Shown one piece after another: positions 29,591 through 41,281 of a DNA stretch of 64,000 nucleotides; the stretch's first letter is position 1; every line of letters starts with the position of its first letter. The DNA is taken from contig CM055315.2 in the NCBI GenBank assembly GCA_029255685.2, positions 72,383,681 through 72,447,680 on the forward strand, read 5' to 3'. The stretch comes from Silene conica. Its lineage: Eukaryota; Streptophyta; Magnoliopsida; Caryophyllales; Caryophyllaceae. Made by a program: the position numbers and the translations under genes. The notes beneath the pieces are model-generated. The model saw only the letters and a program-made list of their open reading frames with translations. It was not told where the DNA came from and did no database searches.

Positions 29591-31630
29591 ATGGCATCTT
29601 CATCCCTAAAAGAAAGCTTAATAGAGGAGACATCGGCTTCTATGGTATCAACTTGTGGTGGAAAACCATTTTCAAGACCTGCCTATTTTCTAAAACCCTC
29701 ATTTCCTCAAACTCTTTTCGCATTTCCTCCTATAAATCATCTCCCTACAAAACCCATTTCTCCAATTCTCAAATCAAAAGTGCATTTTAATGGTTGGAAA
29801 ACCGCACCATTGAAGAATTGGAACTCTTGGGTTGAAAAAATGCGAACTTTACATGAACAAACTTGGAGACAAGCCTCCATTTTCGAAGCGATTATGGCTT
29901 CTAAACTTGAAATTCCAAAATATTACGAGTCTTTGTTTGTTTTAGCTGAAAAATGGTGTCCAGAAACGAGCTCGTTTGTGTTGCCTTGGGGTGAAATTAG
30001 TATAACTCTAGAGGATATCAGGGTTTTGGGTTGTTATTCTTTAACAGGGGATTCTGTTTTGAAAGGGTTGCGTTCCAAGGAATTGCTTGAAATTGAGGAA
30101 AATTTGCTCATTGTGAGGTCTGATTTATGTAGGTCGAAGCATAGGAAGGCAAGCCATCAACAATGGTTGGAAATCTGGATGGAAAAGAGTAGTGAAATCG
30201 AGCACGAAGCATTCTTATCTCTTTGGCTATCAAGGTATGTTATACCTGCTGATGATAGAAGTACTATTAATAAGAGTGTTCTTGCCACTGCTGTGCTTTT
30301 AGCTAAAGGAACTAAAATTGCCCTTGCACCTGCTGTGTTGGCTAGTATTTATAGAGATTTAAGATTAATGAAGGAAAAGATTGATTCTTTGGCAAGTGTA
30401 GGTGATCAACAGGGGAAAGATGTGTCCAGTGTTAAACTTTGGGCACCTTTTCAGCTGTTACAGGCTTGGATTTGGGAACGTTTTCCTTATTTAAGTCCCA
30501 AACCTAATCGTATTACGGGTGGAGTTAGACTAGAAAGATGGAACAAAGTCAGCATTATAAAGAGTGATTGTGTAGGTGAAGCTGTTGATTCTAGTGCTGG
30601 GAGTTTCCTTTGGCGGCCTTATTCGACACCCTTGAACAATTGGTCATTTCGTGCTAACCTATATCCTGAAAAGGCTGGGCGGGTGTCCGTGGGTTTTGGG
30701 GTTGATTTTGATCTTGAGTCCTATGCTAGATGTATAAGGACTAGTGTATTGGTTGGATTGGAAAAGGGTTGTGTCGCGAAATATCTTCCTCATCGTGTGT
30801 CAATGCAATTCGGTCTTGACCAAGATATCCCTTGTGTATTCCCTTGCCTCGCTGACAGCAGTATGATAGCCTGTACTGACTATGATAGGCCTATCGTAGA
30901 TGTATTGTATGTGCCATCAAGGCTTTTTGAAGCGGATATTTCAGTGGAGTACCATGAGTGGTGGAAGAAATCTAAAATCAAGAAGGAAAACGTTAGCTGT
31001 CCTTTTCAGGGAAGCCCGAAAGAAGCAATGGATTTGACCGCAATGCTGAAAATTAAAAAGGAACTTAATGAATTAGAGGTGCCTCCGGGTTTCAATCCAA
31101 TAGGCAAAAAGGTGTCATTAGATGATTTATGTGATCTACCCAGCTTTAAGAGGTCGAAACCATCTCCACATCATGTTAGCTCCAAAACCAAAAGCAATGA
31201 TACTAATGTTTCTTCTGATTTGTCTCCACTAGATAAAGGGAAAGAAGCTGACGATAATTCTGATGATCACCTAACACTCTCACAGTTGTTCGGATCAAAG
31301 TGTTCTGAAAGAGCAGATAGTAGTAATAGGTGCCAAGTAATTGATTTAGATAGCCCTCTATCTTCTGCTGGAGATAATAAGTCTTTGCAAGAGGGAAGAT
31401 ACAATGCAGAAGACACTAGGGAGATTCAATATACAACAGTTGGGCTCACTACAGAAGTTGGTATTACAATTGATGGTATGAATCCTAGACGAAGTCCAAT
31501 AGATGCCAACAAGAGAGTAGGAGAAGCTAGTTTCAGGTGTATTTCTGAGTCTCCGAGTATGAATCTTTTAAATAGAATGGCTAGGCTCCAGAGGGTTTTA
31601 GACAAGATAAAAGCAACGAAAATGGATTAG
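29591..31630 (+). CDS. Plant mobile domain (aminotransferase-like) protein, intact
   Basis: Single-exon 679-residue protein. Residues about 65-430 match the plant mobile domain pattern: WNSWVEKM, ASIFEAIMASKLEIP, LAEKWCPETSSFVLPWGEISITLEDIRVLGCYSL (read in parts), LWLSRYV, LAPAVLASIYRDLR, LWAPFQLLQAWIWERFP. About 430-680 is less ordered and Ser/Lys/Asp-rich. PMD proteins derive from or are shared with transposons; some plant members act in gene silencing and meristem maintenance, but the role of this one is unknown. A gag-only element sits directly upstream, separating the ATG from the original promoter. A damaged paralogue lies 1.8 kb downstream. No frameshift or stop interrupts it. Confidence 0.85.
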   Translation: MASSSLKESLIEETSASMVSTCGGKPFSRPAYFLKPSFPQTLFAFPPINHLPTKPISPILKSKVHFNGWKTAPLKNWNSWVEKMRTLHEQTWRQASIFEAIMASKLEIPKYYESLFVLAEKWCPETSSFVLPWGEISITLEDIRVLGCYSLTGDSVLKGLRSKELLEIEENLLIVRSDLCRSKHRKASHQQWLEIWMEKSSEIEHEAFLSLWLSRYVIPADDRSTINKSVLATAVLLAKGTKIALAPAVLASIYRDLRLMKEKIDSLASVGDQQGKDVSSVKLWAPFQLLQAWIWERFPYLSPKPNRITGGVRLERWNKVSIIKSDCVGEAVDSSAGSFLWRPYSTPLNNWSFRANLYPEKAGRVSVGFGVDFDLESYARCIRTSVLVGLEKGCVAKYLPHRVSMQFGLDQDIPCVFPCLADSSMIACTDYDRPIVDVLYVPSRLFEADISVEYHEWWKKSKIKKENVSCPFQGSPKEAMDLTAMLKIKKELNELEVPPGFNPIGKKVSLDDLCDLPSFKRSKPSPHHVSSKTKSNDTNVSSDLSPLDKGKEADDNSDDHLTLSQLFGSKCSERADSSNRCQVIDLDSPLSSAGDNKSLQEGRYNAEDTREIQYTTVGLTTEVGITIDGMNPRRSPIDANKRVGEASFRCISESPSMNLLNRMARLQRVLDKIKATKMD

Positions 31631-33454
31631 GACTAGATGGTGTATGTTAGTTATATGGTAGATCCTTGATGTCCATGTGCACTAGATTTGCAGCCGTTAT
31701 TACTATGTTTGTAAGTAGAAGTGACCTAACAGACCCTGATCACATCCCATCGTTTATCCCTTTGTCTTCATGTTATTGACTATAAGGTATAGTACTGATT
31801 GTAGTCATTTGGAAACCGCACCTTTTGCATGAAATCTGTTGGTAGGGTTGTATTTGATTTTGAGTACCATTCTTGATATGAAATGGTGTGCTTTTGCTGT
31901 AAGAGATTATGTAGCACGATCACCTTTTTAATCTCTTATCTTTCTTTAATTACAAATGCAAGTCACCTACCTTTTCAAGCTACTGAGTCTCTATTTGTTT
32001 TTCATGTGCGTAACTGCGTAAGATTGTCCCTTGTAAGTTTTTGTGTTTTTAGGCAAGTTGTGAACTAGTAAAGGATTTTCTGCCTTATATGACAAGTTTT
32101 TCTAGTATGACTTTATGGTTTCTCCGTATCGAAAATCTAGCTAATAACTCATACAGCATATGGATTATTACATAATATTTTGTGTAATTTCTAACCGATG
32201 AATTATTGTACTAATCTCGTGGATTTCATGTCGATGTAATTGAAGGATGTGTTGCTTGTACTAATCAGTGATGCTGAGTATTGACCTCGTGAGAAGTGAT
32301 TTGATATTTTGGCTCATACCGATCATCCAATTCCCTTGGATAAATCTCGCATTTTGGAGGACGCTATTTTGGAATCAAACTCTAGTTCATGCATTAGCGA
32401 GCACATTGCATTGTTTTACTGAGCTACCATGATTGTGTTTTTAAAATCTCGCATGGCTTGTTAAGCTGTTATCATTCTTTTTTCTCTGTCATATCACAAT
32501 ATATTTCTTTCCATTGTAATGTCGATCTGGTCCTTGCTCATTGCTGGTTTGGTTTCGTCTGCAATTTTTGGTTGGCACCATGATTTATTCTTGGGCAATC
32601 ATTTTTCTAAATGATAACAGAAGCGGCCCAAAACTGGGCATCATTTTAAGATCCAAAGCTCTAACAGTTTTCATGTTTTCTGCCTATTTTGGCCTTGCTT
32701 GTTGAATTCGATGCTGGTTTTTGTTTATTTCAAATTGTAGGCTGCAAGATCAAAACCCAGAAGGTGCTATGATGAAGGCGTAGGGGAGATATCTTTTATT
32801 TTCTCATTCAGCATTCAAGTATAAACCTTGAAAATGGTTTCTTCAGCACATCTCGCATTAGTTCTGGTCCAGGTTATTTAGGGCAATTTTGCTTTCGATT
32901 TGAGTTGAGTTTGTCATTTTGGGTTATGATTTGGGTCGACTCAAGTCGTTTTCGCAATGCATGCTTTCGAGAATATTAATATTGAGTTTGGGTCAAGTCA
33001 AGTTATTATGGATATTTGGTCATATTCATGTTAATTCGATCTGATAGGATACAGACAAGGTCAAATTGAATGAATTCAGGTAGGTCAAGCCTGTTTTGGT
33101 TGTGCACTACTCTACCCAAACAGCCAAACGTATAACTAGAAACTCGGAGCTGTATAGAAAGACTGTTACTCCTATAACAGTACAGGTTGCGCATAGAAAT
33201 ATAGAATTTTTGTATTATTCAACGTGGATATGACTGAACTTCAGAATCGTATTATTCAACGTGGATATGAACTTCCAATACATCTCCGCCGTCCTCGCAA
33301 TCAGGATCAAGTATTAAATCTACGCAACAAATACAATGTTACTCCTGTATCACTTTGATAGCATGGCAGTGTTGAAGGCAGGGCAATTGGTTTGCCATTA
33401 TTGCTCATCATGTCTTTCATTACAGGGATAATCGTTGGTGTCTCTAACTCTCTA
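31631..33454 (+). other. 3' flank of the PMD gene
   Basis: T-rich sequence, probably 3' UTR and intergenic. No open frame of interest. A short direct repeat containing TATTATTCAACGTGGATATG occurs at about 33212 and 33249. No transposon ends were recognised. Confidence 0.5.
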
Positions 33455-34460
33455 ACTTGGAGAAAAACTTGTATTTTTGAAGCGATTATGGCTTCAAAGC
33501 TTGAAATTTGAAAATGTTATGATTCTTTGTTTGTTTTTGGTGAAAAATGGTGTCCGGAAACGAGTTTGTTTGTGTTGGCATGGGGTGAAGTTGGTATAAC
33601 AAATATCAGGGTTTTTGGGTGGTTATTCTATAACCAGGGATTCTGTGTTGAAAGACTTGTGTTCAAAAGAATTGCTTGAAATTGAGAAGTTGCTCAGTGT
33701 GAGGTCTAAGATGATTAGGTCAAAGCAAAAGAAGGCAAGTCAACTACAATGGATGGAAAAGGGTAGCGAAATCGAGCACGAAGCATTTGTTTCTTTGGTT
33801 ATCAAGGTATGTGCAATTGCTCTTGCACCTTTTGTTTTGGCTAGTATTTATAGAGATTTAAGGTTGATGAAGGAAAAGATTGCATCTTTGAGAAATGTAG
33901 GTGATCAAGACGGTAAAGATGTGCCCGTTGTTATACTTTGGGCACCTTTGCAGGTGTTACAGGTTTGGATTTGGGAGCAATTTCCTGATACGGGGACTAA
34001 ACCTAATCGTATTAGGGGCGGAGTTAGAGTAGAAAGGTGGAACAAGATGAAAATTATGAAGAAAGATGGTGTAATTAAAGCTGTTGATTACTTGATTCTA
34101 TTGCCGTGAGTTTCATTTGGCGGCCTTATTCGACACCCTTGAACAATTGGTTTTATTGTGGTGACCTATATCGTGAAAAGGCTGGGTGGGGGTGTCTGCT
34201 GGTTTTGATGTTGAGTCTTATGGTAGATGTATAAGGACTAGTGAATTGGTTGGATTGGAAAAGGGTATGTGTATGTCAACGCAATTCGGTCTAGATGAAG
34301 ATATTCCTTGTATGCTCCCTTGCCTCACTGACACCAATAAGATAGTCTGTAGTGATTATGATTGGCCTATCTTAGATGTCAGATTGTATGTGCCGTCATT
34401 CCAGATTTCCAGCAAGGCACTTTGAAGCGGATGTTACAGTGGAGTACCTAGAGTAGAGGA
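33455..34460 (+). pseudogene. Decayed tandem copy of the PMD gene
   Basis: Nucleotide-level copy of 29860-30960. Matching pieces include TTTTTGAAGCGATTATGGCT, GGTTATTCTATAACCAGGGA, GCCGTTTT-free WAPLQVLQVWIWEQFP coding, GGRVRVERW-like coding, and LDEDIPCMLPCLTD near 34290. It lacks the gene's first 90 codons and has a deletion around 33800 removing the LSRYV-to-LAKGTK segment. A TGA falls after GCTTGAAATT near 33510, and further frameshifts occur near 33600, 34090 and 34170. Not translatable as one protein. Confidence 0.85.
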
Positions 34461-35640
34461 AGAATTTAAAAATACTGGAGCTATGAATTTGTGATATTCT
34501 AGGTCCGTTGAATCAAGCGTGTTACAAGACATGTTGAAGAGTACTTACCCCGATTTGTGATATTACTGTTTCCTGAAGGCAGTATTTAGCAATGGGATTC
34601 AAGGTCAGCGTATATTGTTGATCCTCCATATTTCAACAACATTTGCTTGAATCCATATCCACCTGGTCCTCATGGAGTCAAGGATGCCTACTCACATCTT
34701 GGTTTTGGCAATAAAATCACGACTGGGGCAGTGACCACATTACCCGAGCAAGAAGCATCCACAAGGATAGTCTTCCAGCCAAGTGTATCTACTCTTATAG
34801 TAGCAGTAGCGCTAAAGTTGAGGTAATGGCTACGAGTACCTTTCCAAATATCCGCAGCAGCACTAGTGAAGTTTGGTTTTTGAAAATCCGGATAAACAAA
34901 TGAAAAGTCTCAAACTTGAATGGGATAGATAGTAGTAGAGGGTGGAGGTCGGCAGAAGCAAGGGGTTGATGGAGGAGGTGGTTTAGGAAATACAAGAATG
35001 GGGGTGGGCGGGACATGATACAATTATGGATGTTGGGGTAGAGTATACAAGTGAAAGTTGCGGTGATTGTATCATGATACAATTATGGATGTTGGGTAGA
35101 TTATGTATGTATTCTTCCATACATAATCCAGCAGTTAATGAGGCAGTAAACTACTCGACTCTCGACTCTGGGCATCTTCAGAATCACGAATCACCTCATT
35201 TTATGATCTAAGGCAATTTCTGGTGTTTGTGATGATTTCGTCACATCAACAATATGATATTAGTGATTTAAGTGTAATTATCGGTCCGTTTTTGCGTAAT
35301 TAAGATAGTTTTAGATGGGTGATTTCCTAAATAATATAAAATAAGTTCGGAAAGTACGGAGTGTACGCTTATTAAATTATTTACGCAATTACAGAATAGT
35401 TATTGGACGAATAACTATGACGGGGTCTCGCTAATTCACGCAGTAATAACAATTTATTACGGAATATTTAAGGAATGCAATTTAACGGAAATTTTAAGAG
35501 TTGTATTGTTTGGCAAATTCGTTTCCCTAATCTTAACCCTACATATCAGTTGATGAAGAATTTTTACAGAAAAACTTTATCTTCTTTGCATCTAAAAACC
35601 AAAACAAACTTCATAAACACCGTCTTATCTCAGTAGAAAT

Positions 35641-35641
<1 letters not shown>
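34461..35641. other. Flank with a short coding-like remnant
   Basis: A stretch at about 34595-34790 (plus) has a frame encoding [17 protein letters not shown] and then [19 protein letters not shown]. It looks protein-derived but I do not recognise the family. The rest shows an imperfect duplication of 'atgatacaattatggatgttggg' (35017 and 35074). AT-rich sequence at 35220-35520 resembles old LTR debris. No intact gene. Confidence 0.35.

Positions 35642-35721
<80 letters not shown>
35642..35721. repeat. (TA)n microsatellite, left
   Basis: About 80 bp of uninterrupted TA dinucleotides, 20 bp before the left end of the TIR element at 35741. Confidence 0.95.
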
Positions 35722-35724
<3 letters not shown>

Positions 35725-35929
35725 TTGAGAACATATATATAGGGTCGAGATCCAGTGAGAACCCCTTATATAATGAGAACTGTGAGAACCCCTCATGGCC
35801 TCATAGCCCTCGGATCTTACGTAAATAAACAGCTGGAATCCTACCATATTTTCCTTCCAAATTAAACCCCACCCCTGTGTCATTCAACCAAATTACTTTC
35901 TCTCTCATCCTCAAAAAAGTATTACATTA

Positions 35930-36180
35930 TCACTTTAATTTCATTTTGTCTCCCTGATCACCAAAATGCTTCTGCGATTTTGAAGACAAGGTTTAATAGC
36001 TACTTCGTCTCGTACACTCGGAGGATTGGAATAAAAGTAGAGAATGAGACTTTCAGTTTTCCCAATCAGATATACATGGATTGCTTAGGAAGCTTCTCAA
36101 AGGGGCGTTATGCTTTCTTTCGTGGGCTAGAACTAGCCTTATGCCGCAAATCAAAAGATCCGTAAATTCGATAAGGTTTG
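35930..36180 (+). other. Exon-like segment of unknown origin
   Basis: An open stretch encodes a peptide with FNSYFVSYTRRIGIKVENE and YMDCLGSFSKGRYAFFRGLE. Its composition is more protein-like than its surroundings. No known domain recognised. Possibly a captured exon of element A. Confidence 0.25.
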
Positions 36181-38363
36181 TTTATGTTCTCTATTGATTT
36201 CCCAGAAATTTGATTTTATTTGTTTGAAATTTGTTAATTTATCAACAAATTACTGTTAACGGATTGTTGGTTCGAGTTTATATACATATAATTGGGGATA
36301 CATAATTGAAATTGTTAACATAGATTTGTGAAATTAGAGTTTATGTTCATGAAATTGGTAATTTACCGGATGAAGTTTGTAAATTAGGGTTACGGAAAAT
36401 TCTGAAAGTACCTCAATTGGTTGAATCATGAAATTGGGAATTCAATTTCGGGAATTAGATAGTTTAGATTTGTTTGTAGCGTTGACTAAGTTAATTAATT
36501 TAGTTAGTGAAATGGGTTTGCTATTGAAATCTGTGTTATTGGTAACGTGTTTAAACTGGGTTGATCGTTTTTGTGTTTGGTGATTGACTCATTTGATAAC
36601 TCTGATATGTCGGTAAATAATTAGGGAAGAAAAAGAGGCAAACCTGCAATACGCTCAAAGACTAGACGTGGCGAACGTGGCCAATATTAATATTGACAGA
36701 GGACTACTTTCAAGCAAAAAGCTTAATAGCCACAATCTGAATAATGACCTACAAGTCCCTACTCGTGACCTGATAACAATGCACACGGAATAACATGTAC
36801 CCGTAATAACTCGACTAGAAGGGCTAGTTTGTCTGGTCTACTCAAAACACAACCTTAAGGTCTAAAGTCTCACAATTTCACCTAGGTGTTTCGTGACATC
36901 GCGATCTTGCCATTTCCGTGCTTTCTCCTCTATTACCTAAATTGAGTGTTTAACTGCAGAATTACAATTTCCACATTCTCAGAGCAGTCTTGGGTTGACT
37001 TTTTCTCGTCCCACCTGTTAATTAAAGCGCATTTCACATTTCAGAGACAAACAGGACCGAAAGACTTAAATTGGAGATAGGTGAAGACTTACTCTTCGAG
37101 TAATTGTATGAGAAGATTAAGATGTTCTTCTGCACACTTATAACATCAAAGAAATCGTCAACAACAGTAATCTACACACCGTTCTTAGCCCATAATATGC
37201 GTGCCCCTGCCAGTTCCGGGGCAAACATTGTTGTTGCACATGAGAAGTAACAGTAGCCTAGTTTTTGCCTTGAAAAGGTTAGCTTATCTAATTTGCTTTC
37301 TACAGTGATGCTTATTTTTTAGTGTATGTAGTGGTTATCAATGTAGACATTAATATTAGGTTGCCTAACTGATTTCAAAAAATGCACAACCTCACTTTCC
37401 CTTTTTTGATGTTTACTATGATTCATAGTTTTTAACTTAAATGGAGACACGACGGTAAGACGACTCGACCGCATTCAGATTCACCATGTTCTTTACCTAT
37501 TCATCAAGCACAAACATACTTAAAATTTGTATATACAGATTCACTAATAGACAAATTTACTACAAACTGATTCTAAACAACTGCATACTTAAAAAATACT
37601 CCCCATCATTTATTTACCTTTGATAAAAAATACTCTTCACAGAGAATATATGAAGGTAAACAAATGATCCGGGTCGGGACGAAGGAAGTAATAAAAAGAA
37701 GAGAAAGTAATTCAAACCTTAGCTTAGACAGGGAGCAAAGTTATACATGATGAGTTTACTGCATTTTATAATAGGAATCAATTTCAAAAAAGTTACCCAA
37801 GGCTATTTTTGTCTGTGTAGATTGATTTTTGTCTGCAATTTTAATTTATAAAAGTACATGTTTTAAACATTATGAAGCTAAGAAAGGTAAGAAATAGAGG
37901 AGATAAACAAAGGATTGTTGTTCTAGGAAAATTACTCTTATTTTGCCTACATACAGTATTAATTATCTCTTCAATGGTAGGTAACTAACTAGGTACACTC
38001 CTTATGTCCCGAATCCCGATTATTTTTTTACATAAATGGAATACTCGGTATATCCGTTAGAACGAGTAAATGTTAAGCAAATGATGATCATTCGATGCAG
38101 CCTTCTAAATGATTTTTCTAGTAGATCGTCCCAAAACAACTTTTCTTAATGCAAACGGAATAATCTGTCTGTACAAACTCCTTCTAGCTTGGAGCCTATA
38201 CCAACGACTTTTGCTCGAGCAGCTAAGGTACTAGGGTGGTGGTTGCTTTCATTGTTATTCATATGTATGATTTGAGTATTTTTGTTGAAAGTTGGCTACT
38301 CTTATTATTTTCTTTCTTACTTAATCTCACATGAATATTTACGTTTTATTACTTATTTTAAAA
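36181..38363. other. Interior of element A, no recognisable gene
   Basis: AT-rich. A piece at 36625-36700 (plus) could encode GRKRGKPAIRSKTRRGERG, an AT-hook-like basic peptide, but the frame is short. Nothing else was supported. Confidence 0.35.
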
Positions 38364-38429
38364 GCCGATTAGCTTAAATGGGAGAGCATTGTGCAATGCA
38401 CAAGATGTGGGTTCGAATCCCATATTGGC
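38364..38429 (+). other. tRNA-like sequence 1
   Basis: A 66-nt segment with a 6-of-7 acceptor stem (GCCGATT/ATTGGC with one wobble), a D-arm-like TTAGCTTAAATGGGAGAGC and a T-arm TGGGTTCGAATCCCA containing the B box. The anticodon arm is defective (TTGTG-CAATG-CACAA, five-base loop), so a functional tRNA is unlikely. Confidence 0.5.
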
Positions 38430-38707
38430 TATGAAAATACTAGTGTTTTTTTACATTTAGATTGTCAAAGACCGACAAGTTATTACATCCCATATGGCAT
38501 GCTTGTCGTTGAACTTCTATATATCCTAGTCTTTGTACTTTTAATCACTACAAAGCTATTACCACAAAGCTCATAGTTTCTTTTACAACAGTTTCTATGC
38601 TAGTCTTTGAACTTGTATGATAATGACATGGTTAATCTTAGTTGTACAACTTGTACTTTACTGCTTGCATCTCGATACGTTGCAATCATGTGAATTTTTA
38701 TTTAATA

Positions 38708-38777
38708 GGCTATATGGGAGTTGAACCCATACCTTTGTGCAAAATTTGCACATTGCTCTACCATTGAGCTAATAGCC
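38708..38777 (-). other. tRNA-like sequence 2, inverted relative to the first
   Basis: A 70-nt segment folding as a cloverleaf: acceptor GGCTAT/ATAGCC, D arm GCTC..GAGC, anticodon stem TGTGC/GCACA with a 7-base loop AAATTTT, T arm ATGGG-TTCAACT-CCCAT. U33 is missing from the anticodon loop, so it is probably a relic. It is clearly related to the copy at 38364, which faces it 280 bp away. Confidence 0.5.
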
Positions 38778-38877
38778 TTTAAAATACGATAAACAAATAA
38801 GAGTATGAAATAACAGGCGTATCATATGGTTATGGCCGCCTAAATAATATGCAACTGAAGAACTTTTTAATGCACCT

Positions 38878-39500
38878 AAAACCTTATTTCATGCATATAG
38901 AAACTTATTTCATGCACATAGAACCTTATTTCATGAACATAAAACCTTATTCCAATGCTCATTCAACACTTATTTCATGCGCATAGAACCTTATTTCATG
39001 CGCATGAAACCTTATTTCATGAACAAATAACCTTATTCCAATGCTCATTTAACACTTATTTCATGTACATAGAACATTATTTCATGCACATAGAACCTCA
39101 TTTCATGCATATAGAACCTTATTTCATGCACATGGAACCTTATTTCATGCACATGGAACCTTATTTCATGAACATATAACCTTATTCCAATGCTCATTTA
39201 ACACTTATTTCATGCACATAGAATCTTATTTCATGCATATACAACCTTATTTTATGCATAGACAACCTTATTTCATGAACATAGAACCTTATTCCAATGC
39301 TCATTTTAACACTTATTTCATGCACATAGAACCTTATTTCATGCATATAGAACCTTATTTCACGCACATGGAAGTATGGAACCTTATTTCATGAACATAG
39401 AACATTATTCCAATGCCCATTTAACACTTATTTCATGCACGTAGAATCTTATTTTATACACATATAATCTTATTTCATGTCCATATAAAATTAATGTTCT
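38878..39500. repeat. 21-bp minisatellite (ACCTTATTTCATGCACATAGA)
   Basis: Nearly 30 copies of a 21-bp unit with scattered changes, interrupted at intervals by ATTCCAATGCTCATTTAACA. Because the unit is a multiple of three it creates open frames of a 7-residue repeat (HIEPYFM), for example 38955-39179. These are not genes. Confidence 0.88.
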
Positions 39501-41030
39501 TAACCAACAATAATTAGTATCATAATATAACCAATTGATGCAATCAAATGGCCGAACAACAAAACTTTTCACAATATACTAGCCTGGCTTACAGAATAGA
39601 GGACTACGGCCCTAGGCAATCAAATACCATAGTATTACAAAACAACATCTAGCCGTCATAGCACCAATCAATAACAACAACGACAAACACTATGTTTCAA
39701 AATTTCCAATTTCACAAACCCGTTGAATAAAATATACACATTCATACAATGAGTGAATGAACTGCCCCAAACTACTAATAAAATTATTGTCAAAACTTGA
39801 TGTTTATTGGGATCTTCTTTTTTCGGTTTCGGCATTATTATATGCAGCTGCAGCTAATTCAAACACTATTGAGTGAAGTATGGCATCTGAAAATGGTTAG
39901 CTAATTACAATGCTAAAAGAATAAGCAGACTTCAAAAAGCATACCAGACTAAGTTCTAAATTAAGCCCAACAAGTGCTTCCATTGCAACAATTGTTCCAT
40001 CATTAGATTTTAAAATTAAATCCCAAACCAACCGATAAAATATCCCTATAACATCGACTCACGCAACATCCATTTTTTATCTCTTACACCTAGTGTCGAG
40101 CTCGTTAAATCAGAGAACAAAATAAAAAAAAAGATGTAAACTTGAATACTAAAATACAGATACGAAAGGAATAGAGTCAATTGAAAGAAGGATGGTATGC
40201 ATTCAACAAGTTCTTAGGTTTTTGGAATTGGACTGAAGGTCTTCTAGAGAAATCAGATGATTGAGTCTCGGGTGGACTTGTTAATGTAAACAAAGTGAGT
40301 AATAAGTGTAGCTCAAATAATTAGAATTTTGCATCAAAAGAATAGTAAACATAGTTATATTTAAGCATTTGAACCTAGACCTACGTATCCTGATCAAAGC
40401 TCGGTTAGGAGTGTAAATACGGAATAGTAGAATACTAAGCCTCACACAGTCAGGCATAAGAGCTTGTTTTGAGCATGTTATAATCCTGGGTTTCCACAAA
40501 AAAACGTCTCTAAGAATCACCAAAATGGTTACAATTAGCTTCTTTTTACTTTGTCGATCTCCATGTATCGCTTCACTATACTTGTAGAAGATAACCATTA
40601 CATCATAACCATTATCACTATCTAAAGAACATGAACTGATATTTTCAAAAGTTTTGAAGTAAATAAAGAGCTTCACTTTGAGTGGAATCAAATAGGACAA
40701 ACTAAACAAAGCATTTATTCTGTAGGAGCCTAATGATACAAGTAGCAGCAAAGTTTATGTTGATTTCTTGACAATAATGTATTTAAACATAAAAAAATTG
40801 ACAAAAAAATCGCACACTAAATCTAACAATATAAACCAGGCTCCTACTGCTCTTCACATGGGAAAAGGGTTTACGAAGAAGATAGCAAAAATAAAAGACA
40901 TTTGATTGCACAATTACAAGATGGCTGAGCAGTAGTTAAATGTACTTAATTAGCTCTTGACTGTCCAACGACTGTTAATAAAAATAAAACATTGAATCAG
41001 TGATCAACATAAAATACTACTAGATTACTA
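39501..41030. other. Interior of element A, no supported gene
   Basis: AT-rich. The minus frame at 40281-40751 (156 residues) has no recognisable domain and a composition typical of chance frames. Confidence 0.4.
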
Positions 41031-41133
41031 CGAAATCAATATGTAAGTAACAACATAATTGAGTCACCAATAATTACAACCTTAATTAAGAAATTAAACA
41101 AGAATAAATAGAAGGTGAGAAGTAAAGAATTAC

Positions 41134-41281
41134 CGATAATGAAACAAGCGGATCTCCAGAGACCGTTCTTAGATCGAAGAGCAGGACGACCTTTGAAGTC
41201 AACGGCAACATCGATATTGTCATAAGTTGTTGTGAGTAGTAGCGGAGTTTCAATCGGAGCTCTTGCAATGGCGCCTGCCAT
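41134..41281 (-). pseudogene. Captured first exon of an NRT1/PTR family (NPF) transporter
   Basis: From ATG 41281 the frame reads MAGAIARAPIETPLL..., then VDFKGRPALRSKNGLWRSAC and FIIG, ending with G|GTAATTC, a plausible 5' splice site. GRPALRSK.G.W.SA.FIIG is characteristic of the N-terminus of NPF (peptide/nitrate transporter) proteins, where an intron follows. The next exon (EMAERFAYYG-type) was not found downstream. It lies inside element A about 570 bp from its right end, so it looks like a captured 5' gene fragment with its 5' UTR. Confidence 0.65.

Noticed and set aside
38364..38429. A functional tRNA gene
   Set aside because: Anticodon loop is only five bases in the best fold and the length is short; kept only as tRNA-like.
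38955..39394. Open frames with HIEPYFM repeats
   Set aside because: Produced by a 21-bp minisatellite whose unit length is a multiple of three.
40281..40751. 156-residue open frame as a gene
   Set aside because: AT-rich, no domain and no splice context; likely chance.
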